Assembly (NCBI GenBank): GCA_900555635.1
Contig: USLU01000023.1
Location: 1-64,000 of the forward strand
Direction of reading: 5' to 3'
Source of the DNA: an uncultured Bacteroides sp.
GTDB lineage: Bacteria > Bacteroidota > Bacteroidia > Bacteroidales > Bacteroidaceae
Length of the DNA stretch: 64,000 nt
Part shown: piece by piece, positions 54,983-63,980 of the stretch
Layout: each line of letters starts with the position of its first letter
How positions within the stretch are numbered: the first letter of the stretch is position 1
Program-made: the position numbers and the translations under genes
Notes under the pieces: generated by a model
Seen by the model: only the letters and a program-made list of their open reading frames with translations
The model's database searches: none
What the model was told of the DNA's origin: nothing

Positions 54983-55014
54983 TTTGCTTATATAGCTTTT
55001 GTTTGTTATATTTG
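54983..55014 (+). promoter_or_regulatory. canonical Bacteroides promoter leading into a hairpin
   Basis: TTTG (54983-54986), 20 nt, TATATTTG (55007-55014). Predicted start near 55021, directly before the inverted repeat at 55027-55120 and about 290 nt before the HU-like gene. The best-matching promoter of the gene-free stretch 54840-55308. Confidence 0.65.
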
Positions 55015-55026
55015 CATTTGTTGTTT

Positions 55027-55120
55027 AGCTATGCGCACGTAGGTGAAAAAGCATTTTCATAAATATGAAGAAGTAGAACCACAGGTATGAAAATGCTTTC
55101 TCACAGACGTGCGCATAGCT
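55027..55120 (+). ncRNA. 94-nt imperfect stem-loop, possible small RNA or leader
   Basis: Arms 55027-55061 and 55086-55120 pair at 32 of 35 positions around a 24-nt loop. With the promoter at 54983-55014 the RNA would begin within a few nt of the stem. No T-run follows, so the transcript may continue to the HU-like gene at 55309 or be processed. Could also be a palindromic insertion element. Confidence 0.5.
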
Positions 55121-55130
55121 TATATATCAG

Positions 55131-55196
55131 CTCTTTGCACAAGAAACATACGCTCTTTGCATAAAGAATACCTGTAGTTTGCATATCAAACATTTA
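55131..55196 (+). repeat. three 22-bp-phased TTTGCA direct repeats
   Basis: CTCTTTGCA at 55131, CTCTTTGCA at 55153 and TAGTTTGCA at 55175 are spaced by exactly 22 bp. They lie between the hairpin and the HU-like gene. The remaining part of the leader (55197-55308) shows nothing I can name. Confidence 0.6.
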
Positions 55197-55308
55197 TGCT
55201 TTTCCCGCTGAATCTCAAACGTTTGTGCCGGTAGTGTACGTGATAGCTGTGGCAACAGGCAGACTAAAAAAGAATTAAAATACTCACATAAAGAAAGGTA
55301 AAACAATT

Positions 55309-55911
55309 ATGGCAATTTTATTCGACTGGTACGAAACCCCGAAAACCAAAGACAAGCAAGGCGAAGAACTGACCCTGCACCCACGCATCAAACTGAACGG
55401 CTCTGTCACTACTGCCGAACTGCGGAGATATATACAAGAGTACTGCTCGCTCACCGAGACCGATGTGTCTGCCGTGCTCGATGCGCTTTCACATTTCGTG
55501 GGTCGTGAACTGGGCGAAGGCAGGCAGGTGCATCTGGACGGTATCGGATACTTTTGCCCTGCCCTGACATGTACCGAACCCGTAACCCTCGAAACTAAAC
55601 GGAAAAGTACCAAAGTGAAGCTGAAAGGAATCAACTTCCGTCCCGACAAGGCACTGAGGAGCGAGATTGGTAATATTAAAGTATCTCCCCTTAAGATGCG
55701 TACTCTCAATAAAAAGAAACTGACCCTTGACGAAATAAAACAGAGGATCGTGAACTTCTTGAAAACTAAGGACTTCTTGACCCGAAGCGATGTGCAGACT
55801 ATCTGCGGAATGACCCGTACCACGGCATCAAGAACAGTGAAACAACTGTGTGACGAAGGTGTGCTGGAGAATAGGGGGCTGATGAAACAACCTGTTTACT
55901 TTCTGAAGTAG
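55309..55911 (+). CDS. HU-like DNA-binding protein with C-terminal winged helix
   Basis: 200 residues. N-terminal Bacteroidetes HU-type domain (about 1-125, LHPRIKLNGSVTTAELRRYI, LDGIGYFCPAL) and a C-terminal winged-helix domain (about 140-200, FLTRSDVQTICGMTRTTASRTVKQLCDEGVLENRG). It should bind and bend DNA. Genes of this type often accompany VirE/VapE proteins in Bacteroides mobile or capsule-linked modules; here the VapE partner is a remnant. Its long upstream region (hairpin plus phased repeats) is unusual and may include its own binding sites. Confidence 0.75.
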   Translation: MAILFDWYETPKTKDKQGEELTLHPRIKLNGSVTTAELRRYIQEYCSLTETDVSAVLDALSHFVGRELGEGRQVHLDGIGYFCPALTCTEPVTLETKRKSTKVKLKGINFRPDKALRSEIGNIKVSPLKMRTLNKKKLTLDEIKQRIVNFLKTKDFLTRSDVQTICGMTRTTASRTVKQLCDEGVLENRGLMKQPVYFLK

Positions 55912-56103
55912 TGCAAGCAAAATTCTGCTTACACGCTGATTTTAACTTGCTGCCACCACTATTTTTAGACTGTTTATCAGTGAGTTCCTGCGAAAAGTGC
56001 AAGCGTGCAAGCAGAAGTGAAAGCGAATTACTGTGTAGTGATCTATTTTTATTTCTGAGAATGTTTGTTCAAAAAAGGTAGCTATAGCAAACGGTTTTTT
56101 TAT

Positions 56104-56111
56104 TACTTTTG
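56104..56111 (+). promoter_or_regulatory. -7 box of ftsK
   Basis: TACTTTTG fits TAnnTTTG, 37 nt before the ATG at 56149, with an AAGGAG-like stretch before the start. No -33 TTTG at normal spacing. Confidence 0.4.
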
Positions 56112-56148
56112 CACCAACTCTATTATTCTATTTAAGGAGATTTTATAC

Positions 56149-58641
56149 ATGGCAAAGAAAAATGCAACCAAAGATACAGAGCAATCACTTTCCTTTTTCG
56201 GAAAAGTGACTGCTTTTTTTAAGAACGAGACTATCCACTTCGTGTTAGGATTGATACTCGTTATCTTTTCTGTTTACCTGCTGCTCGCTTTTTCATCGTT
56301 CTTTTTTACGGGAGCGGCAGATCAAAGTATTAAAGATAGTGGAAATGCCCAGGAACTGGCTGCCACTAATAATGGTGTGAAAAACTATGCCGGTTCGCGT
56401 GGTGCGCAGTTGGCAAGTTATTTGATAAACGACTGCTTCGGCGTATCCTCTTTCTTTATTCTCATTTTTCTGGCTGTAGCGGGGTTGAAGCTGATGAAAG
56501 TGCGTATTGTACGTTTGTGGAAGTGGTTCATCGGATGTGCATTACTGCTTGTCTGGTTTTCGGTCTTTTTCGGTTTTGCGTTTGTGGGCCAGTACAAGGA
56601 TTCGTTCCTCTACCTGGGAGGTATGCATGGATATAACGTCAGCAATTGGCTGGCATCACAGATAGGCACACCGGGTGTATGGTTGTTACTATTGGTAACT
56701 GCTATTTGCTTCCTTATTTACTTGAGCGCACGCACGGTAGTATGGTTGCGTAAACTGTTCTCTTTGGACTTTTTGAAGAGTGGTAAAGAAAAGGCTGAAA
56801 GTACAAAAGGGGAAACTCCCGAAGAGTTTACCGATTCTTGGACTGCCAAAGGAAAGGCGGCGCCCATGCTGAAACCTGAGAAAGTGGAACCTGAGAAAGA
56901 AGTTCCTGTAAAAATGGTTGAGGAGAAAGAGCCTGTGAATGAGTTCACTCTTGATCTTGGAGGCTCTTCCAAGGAAAAACCGTTCAAAGCGGAGGATGAA
57001 GATGTGATGATGACCATCGAAACGCCCGAACCCGACCCTGTGCCCCCTTTCCGGGAAATGCCGGTCGATAAAGAACCGGCATTCGAAGTGGAGTCAAACG
57101 AAGAGGAAGACTATCAGGGAGCTGAAAAAGAACCTTATAATCCGTGCTTGGATTTAGAGAATTATCATTATCCTCCGGTAGATTTGATGAAGTATTACGA
57201 TAACGCCGAGCAACCTACCATTGATATGGCCGAACAGAATGCCAACAAAGACAGGATTGTCAATACGTTGCGTAGCTTCGGCATTGAAATTAGTACCATC
57301 AAGGCGACCGTAGGACCTACGGTAACGCTCTACGAAATAACTCCCGAACAAGGGGTGCGTATCTCTAAAATCCGTGGTTTGGAAGATGATATAGCATTGA
57401 GCCTTTCCGCTTTGGGTATTCGTATCATTGCGCCCATCCCGGGTAAAGGAACTATTGGTATTGAAGTGCCGAACTCCAATCCGAAGATCGTGTCGGGTCA
57501 GAGCATTATCGGTAGCAAGAAGTTTCAAGAGACTACATTCGACTTGCCTATTGCATTGGGTAAGACCATCACCAATGAGGTGTTTATGGTTGATTTGTGT
57601 AAAATGCCCCACGTGCTCGTTGCCGGTGCTACCGGTCAGGGTAAGTCTGTCGGCTTGAACGCAATTATTACCTCTTTATTATATAAGAAGCATCCGGCTG
57701 AGTTGAAGTTCGTACTGGTGGACCCCAAGAAGGTGGAATTTAGCATCTACTCCGTTATCGAACATCATTTCCTTGCCAAACTGCCCGACGGTGGCGATGC
57801 GATTATCACGGACGTAACCAAAGTGGTGCAGACGCTGAACTCTATTTGTGTGGAGATGGATACGCGTTATGACTTGCTGAAAGCTGCCCATGTGCGTAAT
57901 ATCAAGGAATATAATGAGAAGTTCATCAACCGCCGTCTGAATCCGGAGAAGGGACATAAGTTCATGCCCTATATTGTGGTGGTTATTGATGAGTTCGGTG
58001 ATTTGATTATGACGGCCGGTAAAGATGTAGAGTTGCCTATTGCCCGTATCGCCCAGTTGGCGCGTGCCGTAGGTATCCACATGATTATTGCTACACAACG
58101 ACCGACCACCAATATCATTACAGGTACTATCAAAGCCAACTTCCCCGCACGTATCGCTTTCCGTGTGTCGGCAATGGTCGACTCGCGTACCATCCTCGAC
58201 CGTCCGGGAGCTAACCAGTTGATAGGTCGTGGTGATATGTTGTTCTTGCAGGGAGCCGATCCGGTTCGTGTGCAGTGTGCCTTTATCGATACACCGGAAG
58301 TAGCGGAAATTACCAAATACATTGCTCGTCAACAAGGATACCCCACAGCCTTCTATCTGCCTGAGTATGTAGATGAAAATGCCGGTGGTGATTTGGGAGA
58401 TGTGGATATGGGCCGTCTTGACCCGCTTTTTGAAGATGCTGCCCGTTTGGTAGTGATTCACCAGCAAGGTTCTACTTCATTGATTCAGCGTAAATTTGCT
58501 ATCGGTTATAACCGTGCAGGCCGTATCATGGACCAGTTGGAGAAAGCCGGAATTGTGGGTCCTGCCCAAGGAAGTAAGGCTCGTGAAGTATTCTGTATAG
58601 ATGAGAATGACTTGGAAATGCGCCTGAACAATTTGCAATAA
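56149..58641 (+). CDS. ftsK: DNA translocase FtsK
   Basis: 830 residues. Four N-terminal membrane segments (about 25-220), an acidic, Pro-rich linker (about 225-360) and the FtsK motor (about 390-830): Walker A GATGQGKSVG, Walker B VVVIDEFGDL and ATQRPTTNIITG, ending with a gamma winged helix (SLIQRKFAIGYNRAGRIMDQLE). It pumps chromosome ends during division and links to XerCD. The start at 56149 (MAKKNATKDTEQ) follows the Shine-Dalgarno-like AAGGAG; an ATG at 56065 would add a poor leader. Confidence 0.95.
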   Translation: MAKKNATKDTEQSLSFFGKVTAFFKNETIHFVLGLILVIFSVYLLLAFSSFFFTGAADQSIKDSGNAQELAATNNGVKNYAGSRGAQLASYLINDCFGVSSFFILIFLAVAGLKLMKVRIVRLWKWFIGCALLLVWFSVFFGFAFVGQYKDSFLYLGGMHGYNVSNWLASQIGTPGVWLLLLVTAICFLIYLSARTVVWLRKLFSLDFLKSGKEKAESTKGETPEEFTDSWTAKGKAAPMLKPEKVEPEKEVPVKMVEEKEPVNEFTLDLGGSSKEKPFKAEDEDVMMTIETPEPDPVPPFREMPVDKEPAFEVESNEEEDYQGAEKEPYNPCLDLENYHYPPVDLMKYYDNAEQPTIDMAEQNANKDRIVNTLRSFGIEISTIKATVGPTVTLYEITPEQGVRISKIRGLEDDIALSLSALGIRIIAPIPGKGTIGIEVPNSNPKIVSGQSIIGSKKFQETTFDLPIALGKTITNEVFMVDLCKMPHVLVAGATGQGKSVGLNAIITSLLYKKHPAELKFVLVDPKKVEFSIYSVIEHHFLAKLPDGGDAIITDVTKVVQTLNSICVEMDTRYDLLKAAHVRNIKEYNEKFINRRLNPEKGHKFMPYIVVVIDEFGDLIMTAGKDVELPIARIAQLARAVGIHMIIATQRPTTNIITGTIKANFPARIAFRVSAMVDSRTILDRPGANQLIGRGDMLFLQGADPVRVQCAFIDTPEVAEITKYIARQQGYPTAFYLPEYVDENAGGDLGDVDMGRLDPLFEDAARLVVIHQQGSTSLIQRKFAIGYNRAGRIMDQLEKAGIVGPAQGSKAREVFCIDENDLEMRLNNLQ

Positions 58642-58697
58642 GACAATGTTTATTTTTAAGACAAGGCATGTACTTGCCTGAAAGGTTCGTATAGAAT

Positions 58698-59330
58698 ATG
58701 TTGAAAATCAATCAATTTTTAATCTTTGTTTGGGTATGCTGTTTGGCTATGCCCGTGTCGGCGCAGCTAGCAGATGCCAAAGATATATTGGACCGTACCG
58801 CAGAGAATTTTCGGAATGCGGGAGGTGTCAAAGCTACATTTACGGTTCGCACGTCCGATGCTACTTCTAACGGTACTATCCGCCTGAAAGGAGAGAAGTT
58901 CCTTTTGGAAGCAGACGGTACGACTACTTGGTTTGACGGTACTACACAGTGGAGTTATATAGCTTCCAGTGATGAAGTAAATGTTTCCGAGCCCACTCCT
59001 GAAGAATTGCAAAGCATTAATCCTTATGCTTTTTTATCCCTTTATAAGCATGGTTACAAAGAAAAATTGGGGAAGATTGATAACTCTCAGGATCATTCTC
59101 TTTACAAGGTAGTATTAACTGCTACAGACCGGAAGCAAGACTTGCAGTGCATTATATTCTATATTGCAAAAGATTCATTCCGCCCTGTACGTGTCAGCAT
59201 GGCGCAAAGAGGAGGAGAGACTGTGGTGATAATTATCAATTCTTATCAGACCGGACAGTCTTATCCGGACAGTCTTTTTGTGTTTGATAAGAAGGCATAT
59301 CCGAAAGCGGAAGTGATTGATTTGAGATAA
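58698..59330 (+). CDS. LolA-like outer-membrane lipoprotein carrier
   Basis: 210 residues with a signal peptide ending VSAQ. LolA fold: half-barrel with NAGGVKATFTVRTSD, GEKFLLEADGTTTWFDGTTQWSY and the C-terminal EVIDLR strand. Carries lipoproteins across the periplasm. It lies 56 nt after ftsK; ftsK-lolA order is common in Bacteroidales. Confidence 0.88.
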   Translation: MLKINQFLIFVWVCCLAMPVSAQLADAKDILDRTAENFRNAGGVKATFTVRTSDATSNGTIRLKGEKFLLEADGTTTWFDGTTQWSYIASSDEVNVSEPTPEELQSINPYAFLSLYKHGYKEKLGKIDNSQDHSLYKVVLTATDRKQDLQCIIFYIAKDSFRPVRVSMAQRGGETVVIIINSYQTGQSYPDSLFVFDKKAYPKAEVIDLR

Positions 59331-59406
59331 CACACCCCTCGTTTCCCCTGAAGGGGGGAGGAGAATACTCTGTTGAATATTTAAGTATTAATAATAACTA
59401 TGAGAA

Positions 59407-59526
59407 TGTGTCAAAAGTACTTTTCACCACAGACTACACAGATTATCGCAGATTATATATGTTGATAGTCAATGATTTATTTTCAATCTGTGTTAATCTG
59501 TGTAATCTGTGGTGAGTTATGACACA
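59407..59526. repeat. inverted-repeat element with CACAGATTA units (type B)
   Basis: Arms 59425-59454 and 59485-59514 match at 27 of 30 positions and contain repeats of the CACAGATTA kind; shorter arms TGTGTCA (59407-59413) and TGACACA (59520-59526) flank them. The middle is 30 nt. It fills the gap upstream of trxB. Just before it, 59334-59371 has a CCCCT-GAA-AGGGG-like stem that may end lolA. Confidence 0.8.
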
Positions 59527-59547
59527 TCCTCGTAAAAACTGTAAAAT

Positions 59548-60489
59548 ATGGAAAAAGTAAAATGTCTGATTATTGGTTCCGGTCCTGCCGGTTATACAGC
59601 CGCCATTTATGCAGGTCGTGCCAATCTTTCACCAGTGCTTTATGCTGGGTTACAGCCGGGCGGTCAGTTGACAACTACTACAGATGTAGAAAACTTTCCC
59701 GGTTATCCGGCAGGTATTGCCGGTCCTGAATTAATGGAAGATTTGCGTAAGCAAGCAGAGCGTTTTGGTGCCGATCTTCGTAACGGTATTGCTACTGCTG
59801 CCGATCTTAGCCAAGCTCCTTATAAAATAACAATTGATGGTGAAAAGGTTATTGAAGCCCAGTCTGTTATCATCTGCACGGGTGCTGAAGCAAAATATTT
59901 GGGACTGGACGATGAGAAGAAATATGCAGGTATGGGTGTGAGTGCTTGTGCTACTTGCGACGGTTTCTTCTATCGTAAGAAAGTGGTAGCTGTTGTAGGT
60001 GGTGGTGATACTGCTTGCGAAGAAGCTGTTTATCTGGCCGGTCTGGCATCAAAAGTTTATCTGATTGTTCGTAAACCCTTCTTGCGTGCTTCTAAGATTA
60101 TGCAGGAACGTGTGATGAATCACGAAAAGATCGAAGTATTGTTTGAGCACAATGCCGTAGGCCTGTATGGAGAGAATGGTGTAGAAGGTGTTCATCTCGT
60201 AAAACGTATGGGAGAATCGGATGAAGAACGCTATGATTTGGCTATCGATGGTTTCTTCCTGGCTATTGGTCATAAACCTAATTCCGACATCTTCAAGGAT
60301 TATATAGATACCGATGAAGTAGGATATATCATCACCGAACCCGGTACTCCACGCACAAAGGTGCCAGGTGTGTTTGCTGCCGGAGATGTAGCTGATTCAC
60401 ATTATCGTCAGGCTATTACAGCAGCAGGTACAGGTTGCCAGGCTGCCATTGAAGCTGAGAGATATCTTTCTGCTAAAGGGCTGATTTAG
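59548..60489 (+). CDS. trxB: thioredoxin-disulfide reductase
   Basis: 313 residues. FAD-binding GSGPAGYTAAIYAGRA near the N-terminus, redox-active CATC (ACATCDGFF, about residue 135), NADPH-binding GGGDTACEEA and a second FAD motif GVFAAGDVAD. Reduces thioredoxin with NADPH in the cytoplasm. Normal length. Its stop lies 5 nt before the heptad element. Confidence 0.95.
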   Translation: MEKVKCLIIGSGPAGYTAAIYAGRANLSPVLYAGLQPGGQLTTTTDVENFPGYPAGIAGPELMEDLRKQAERFGADLRNGIATAADLSQAPYKITIDGEKVIEAQSVIICTGAEAKYLGLDDEKKYAGMGVSACATCDGFFYRKKVVAVVGGGDTACEEAVYLAGLASKVYLIVRKPFLRASKIMQERVMNHEKIEVLFEHNAVGLYGENGVEGVHLVKRMGESDEERYDLAIDGFFLAIGHKPNSDIFKDYIDTDEVGYIITEPGTPRTKVPGVFAAGDVADSHYRQAITAAGTGCQAAIEAERYLSAKGLI

Positions 60490-60494
60490 GGATT

Positions 60495-60599
60495 AGTTAT
60501 AAGTTATTAGTTATAAGTTATTGGTTTGTGACTGTTCTGTGTTGTTTGAAAAATGATAAGCAAATAACTTATAACTAATAACTTATAACTTATAACTTA
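60495..60599. repeat. 7-bp tandem repeats in inverted arms (type A, copy 3)
   Basis: Left arm: AGTTATA, AGTTATT, AGTTATA, AGTTATT (60495-60522). Right arm: AATAACT, TATAACT, AATAACT, TATAACT, TATAACT (60563-60597) followed by TAA. It lies between the convergent trxB and GH20 genes and the right end provides the TAA stop of GH20 (60597-60599). Confidence 0.85.
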
Positions 60600-63041
60600 A
60601 TAGATTTCTATCTCATCCACATACATATCCGATGGAATAATCTCGTCAGGAGTATCTTTACGACAAACTACTCCGTTCTTTAATGTACCTCCACTTTTCA
60701 ATATCACTTTTACGTAGCGTGTTTCCGTAGGGTTAAACTTTACGGTGTCGGTAAATGCTTTTCTGCCTTGCTCGGGATATTCGCGGGTAAAGGATGCTTG
60801 AGCAATCGAACGATATTCTTTACCATCTGGTGAAACTTCTATACTAACGGCGCTGGCAGGTAACATTCTAAAAGCTGGATTGTAAAGAGTTCCGAATGTT
60901 ACAGAGCTAATAGTTGTTGTCTTTTCAAGATCAACGGTAAATACAAGTTCGTTATTACACTTTTCGTTTAATTTGAAAGCTACCCAGGGAGTTAGTGAGG
61001 CTGTATTTCCACGTTTGCCATTGGTTAATCCTAATGTGGTAGAATCTGCTCCCAATACATCATTCTCACTGAAAATGTCGCCGTTCATCCATCCGCATTT
61101 GGGTATGGTGGTATATTTTTTACCTGAGATAAGATTGGCATAAAGTTTCTTTTCTGTGACTTTTCCCTGTATTTTGTTTCCCTTGAAGACTGCTGCTTTT
61201 AAGTTGACATTACCTTCCCATGTAAATGGCTCAGTATAAAGCTGGGATTTTGCAGTAGGCATACTTCCATCTAAAGTATATCTGATTTTGGCATTCGGAT
61301 AGAAGCTCTCTAGTACAACTTTCAGTGAATCGTTGTAGACACGTGTGTTGATATAAGCGTCGAAGAAACTGCGGGATGCTTTTACGTTCATTGCATCCAT
61401 ACGCTCGAAACCTTCTACCATACGTTGGCAGAAATTCTTCCAGTCCTTGTTAGCATTCCATGTCCATCCGGTTTCGGCTAATGCTATGGCACGCGGAAAG
61501 GCTTGGTAGTCACGACGTTCATCGTTTTGCATATATTCAGTCCATATATTTCCTTGTATGCCTATAATATGTTCCTTTAAGGTTTCATCGGCATCGTCGG
61601 GAATAGGATTGTAGCTGTAGGTCTTTTTAAGGGTATTATAGCCGCCGATAGTAGTAGGAGCTATTTCCGGTTCTTCTTGGTATTGGTCCAGGTATGCATA
61701 TGGACTCGGTGTCATGATAGCGTCGTGGCCTGCCTTCGCTGCGTTTAATCCTCCTTGCACACCGCGCCAAGACATGACGGTGGCGTTTGGTGCTAGTCCG
61801 CCTTCTAGTATCTCATCCCATCCGATGATATTACGGCCTTTACTATTTAGGTATTTTTCCATACGAGTGACGAAATAGCTTTGGAGCTTTTCCTCTTTGG
61901 TATGCTTCTTACCATCGACCGCATTGGGAGTAGTGTCGTCTTTCAGGCCAAGCTGTTTGATTAGTGATTGGCAATGTGCACAATTCGTCCATGCATTCTT
62001 GGGGCATTCGTCTCCACCGATATGGATATAAGAACTGGGGAAGAGCTCTATTACTTCGTCCAGCACTCCTTCTAAGAATTGGAAAGTCTCTTCTTTGGGA
62101 CAATAAACCTGTTTAAAGATACCCCATGTGCCTGTTACGTCATAGGTGGTATCGGGAGTACAGGAAAGTTCAGGATAAGAAGCGAGGGCGGCGATTGCAT
62201 GTCCCGGCATTTCTATTTCGGGAATAACTGTGATGTATTTGCTGGCGGCGTAAGCCACTACCTCTTTTATTTGTTCTTGAGTATAATAGCCTCCATGCTT
62301 TTTTCCGTCGAATATCTGCGGCCAATTGACGTAGTAATAATCTACCAATGTCTCTTTTCGATTGGAGCCTATCTCTGTTAATTTAGGATATTTTTTGATC
62401 TCTATACGCCAACCCTGGTCATCAGTCAGGTGCCAGTGGAAGGTATTCATCTTGTGCATGGCTAGCATATCAATGAATTTATAAATATAGTCGATGGAGG
62501 AGAAATGACGGCAAACGTCCAACATCAAGCCACGATAAGGAAAGCAGGGAGCGTCTTCTATTTCAGCGGCAGGCAATGACCAATCTTGTTGTTTTGCTAA
62601 TTCACTACCATAAATAGCCGGGGGTAATAACTGATAAATGGTTTGTATGCCATAATAGAATCCATTGGGTTCCGAAGCAGTCAATACTATTTCATTGGGC
62701 GTGATAGAAAGTTTATAGCCTTCATCCGGCATGCCTTCTGCGGTGAGAAAACGAATACCCGGTAAATTGGCATGTGCTTGTTTGCTTGATTGCAAGGCAA
62801 TGCCGGAAATTTTCTGAATCCGCGCGATGAGGCTGTCTGCTATGTCTTGTACTTCCGGCAAACAGTCAGCAGTTACGACAGATACTTTATCCGTTAGTTT
62901 AAAACGCCCTTCTTTCGGAATGAGTTGATTGGGTAGGGGAATTATATTATACTCGTTTGCAATCTCTTTGGGAGTATGGAAGCAGCCGGAGAATAGAAAC
63001 AGTAAACCAGTCAGCAGCGAGAGACATAATACTTTTCTCAT
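60597..63041 (-). CDS. GH20 beta-N-acetylhexosaminidase lipoprotein
   Basis: 814 residues with lipobox FSGC. N-terminal GH20b domain (about 35-165), GH20 barrel (about 170-520) with YRGLMLDVCRHF, catalytic Asp-Glu in HIGGDECPK and NIWTEYM, then a chitobiase C-terminal-type domain (about 590-665, IRYTLDGSMP) and a discoidin-like domain (about 690-814). Removes terminal beta-GlcNAc or GalNAc at the cell surface or in the periplasm. Separate from the SusCD locus at 30-42 kb but may serve the same substrate. The stop codon is formed by the flanking heptad repeats. Confidence 0.9.
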   Translation of the reverse strand: MRKVLCLSLLTGLLFLFSGCFHTPKEIANEYNIIPLPNQLIPKEGRFKLTDKVSVVTADCLPEVQDIADSLIARIQKISGIALQSSKQAHANLPGIRFLTAEGMPDEGYKLSITPNEIVLTASEPNGFYYGIQTIYQLLPPAIYGSELAKQQDWSLPAAEIEDAPCFPYRGLMLDVCRHFSSIDYIYKFIDMLAMHKMNTFHWHLTDDQGWRIEIKKYPKLTEIGSNRKETLVDYYYVNWPQIFDGKKHGGYYTQEQIKEVVAYAASKYITVIPEIEMPGHAIAALASYPELSCTPDTTYDVTGTWGIFKQVYCPKEETFQFLEGVLDEVIELFPSSYIHIGGDECPKNAWTNCAHCQSLIKQLGLKDDTTPNAVDGKKHTKEEKLQSYFVTRMEKYLNSKGRNIIGWDEILEGGLAPNATVMSWRGVQGGLNAAKAGHDAIMTPSPYAYLDQYQEEPEIAPTTIGGYNTLKKTYSYNPIPDDADETLKEHIIGIQGNIWTEYMQNDERRDYQAFPRAIALAETGWTWNANKDWKNFCQRMVEGFERMDAMNVKASRSFFDAYINTRVYNDSLKVVLESFYPNAKIRYTLDGSMPTAKSQLYTEPFTWEGNVNLKAAVFKGNKIQGKVTEKKLYANLISGKKYTTIPKCGWMNGDIFSENDVLGADSTTLGLTNGKRGNTASLTPWVAFKLNEKCNNELVFTVDLEKTTTISSVTFGTLYNPAFRMLPASAVSIEVSPDGKEYRSIAQASFTREYPEQGRKAFTDTVKFNPTETRYVKVILKSGGTLKNGVVCRKDTPDEIIPSDMYVDEIEIY

Positions 63042-63121
63042 CGTTTAATGTATGTGTTAAGTTGATAAATAGCTTTGAGTAAAGGATTTTTGATTAACAA
63101 GTGGGGGCTTGTTAGATTTAC

Positions 63122-63823
63122 TTATCCTATCTTGCTGATCTTTTTGAGCTTCTCTTCATCAATGATTTTGATTTTGCGTCCGTCAATGGTTATCAGTCTT
63201 TCTGTAGCGAAATTGGATAGGGTGCGGATAGCATTAGAAGTGGTCATGTTCGAAAGGTTAGCCAGATCTTCTCGTGAGAGGTAAATACTTAAAGTAGAAC
63301 CATCTTCTTCGAGGCCGTAGCTTTCTTTAAGGAAGATCAGCGATTCGGCCAATCGCCCGCGGATATGTTTTTGAGTTAGATTTACAGTACGCTCATCAGC
63401 AATACCCAAGTCTACAGATAATAGTTTGATGAAGAACAGAGCCAAGTTATTGTTTTGCATAAGCAATGTCATAAGGGCAGTCATGGGGATTTGACAGACA
63501 ACCGACGGCTCAAATGCAGATGCTGCGGTAACATAATCCGTTTTTGCAAAATAAGGACGATAGCCGAAGTATTCAACCGGCTTTATCATGCGGATAATCT
63601 GACTTCTTCCTCCTACACCATCTTTGTATATTTTGACTTTTCCATTCAGCAGACACATCAAATGAGTGGGGGTTTCACCTTCACAATGGATGATTTCGTT
63701 TTTCTTATAATTTTGGAGTGTGAAATGGTTAGCAAGGAACTCCTGCTGTTCTTCATTGAGGAGAGACCATATATCTGAAATCAACTCCGGAACATTTACG
63801 TCAGACAAGTTTATTTTTACCAT
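63122..63823 (-). CDS. Crp/Fnr-family transcriptional regulator
   Basis: 233 residues. Cyclic-nucleotide-binding-like jelly roll (about 30-140, NEIIHCEGETPTHLMCLLNGKVKIYK), dimer helix and winged helix (about 160-225, LSREDLANLSNMTTSNAIRTLSNFATERLI). The Cys pattern for an Fnr iron-sulfur cluster is absent. Ligand unknown. It has a -7 box 29 nt upstream and precedes the GH20 gene on the same strand, so it may influence it. Confidence 0.88.
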   Translation of the reverse strand: MVKINLSDVNVPELISDIWSLLNEEQQEFLANHFTLQNYKKNEIIHCEGETPTHLMCLLNGKVKIYKDGVGGRSQIIRMIKPVEYFGYRPYFAKTDYVTAASAFEPSVVCQIPMTALMTLLMQNNNLALFFIKLLSVDLGIADERTVNLTQKHIRGRLAESLIFLKESYGLEEDGSTLSIYLSREDLANLSNMTTSNAIRTLSNFATERLITIDGRKIKIIDEEKLKKISKIG

Positions 63824-63851
63824 AAGTGCTGCAAAACTGTGTTATAAAGCA

Positions 63852-63859
63852 CAAATGTA
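63852..63859 (-). promoter_or_regulatory. -7 box of the Crp/Fnr-type gene
   Basis: Minus-strand TACATTTG with TTTG 23 nt upstream (63883-63886), slightly longer spacing than usual. Confidence 0.45.
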
Positions 63860-63900
63860 ATAAGAAAAAATTAAATATTGCACAAAGGAGGCAAAATAAT

Positions 63901-63980
63901 GAAGAATGGAAAATGAAGAATGAAGAATTTTGCTGTGCTACGTAGATACACCGCATGGAATTCTTCATTCTTCGTTTCTC
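63901..63980. repeat. 7-bp tandem repeats in inverted arms (type C)
   Basis: Left arm: GAAGAAT, GGAAAAT, GAAGAAT, GAAGAAT (63901-63928). Right arm: ATTCTTC, ATTCTTC, GTTTCTC (63960-63980). 15 bp pair perfectly (63915-63929 with 63959-63973). Same architecture as type A but a different heptad. Confidence 0.8.

Noticed and set aside
55027..55120. Invertible promoter flanked by inverted repeats
   Set aside because: The segment between the arms is only 24 nt, the promoter lies outside, and no recombinase gene is near.
53468..55911. Intact integrative element or prophage
   Set aside because: No integrase, transposase, attachment repeats or structural genes; two of the genes are broken.
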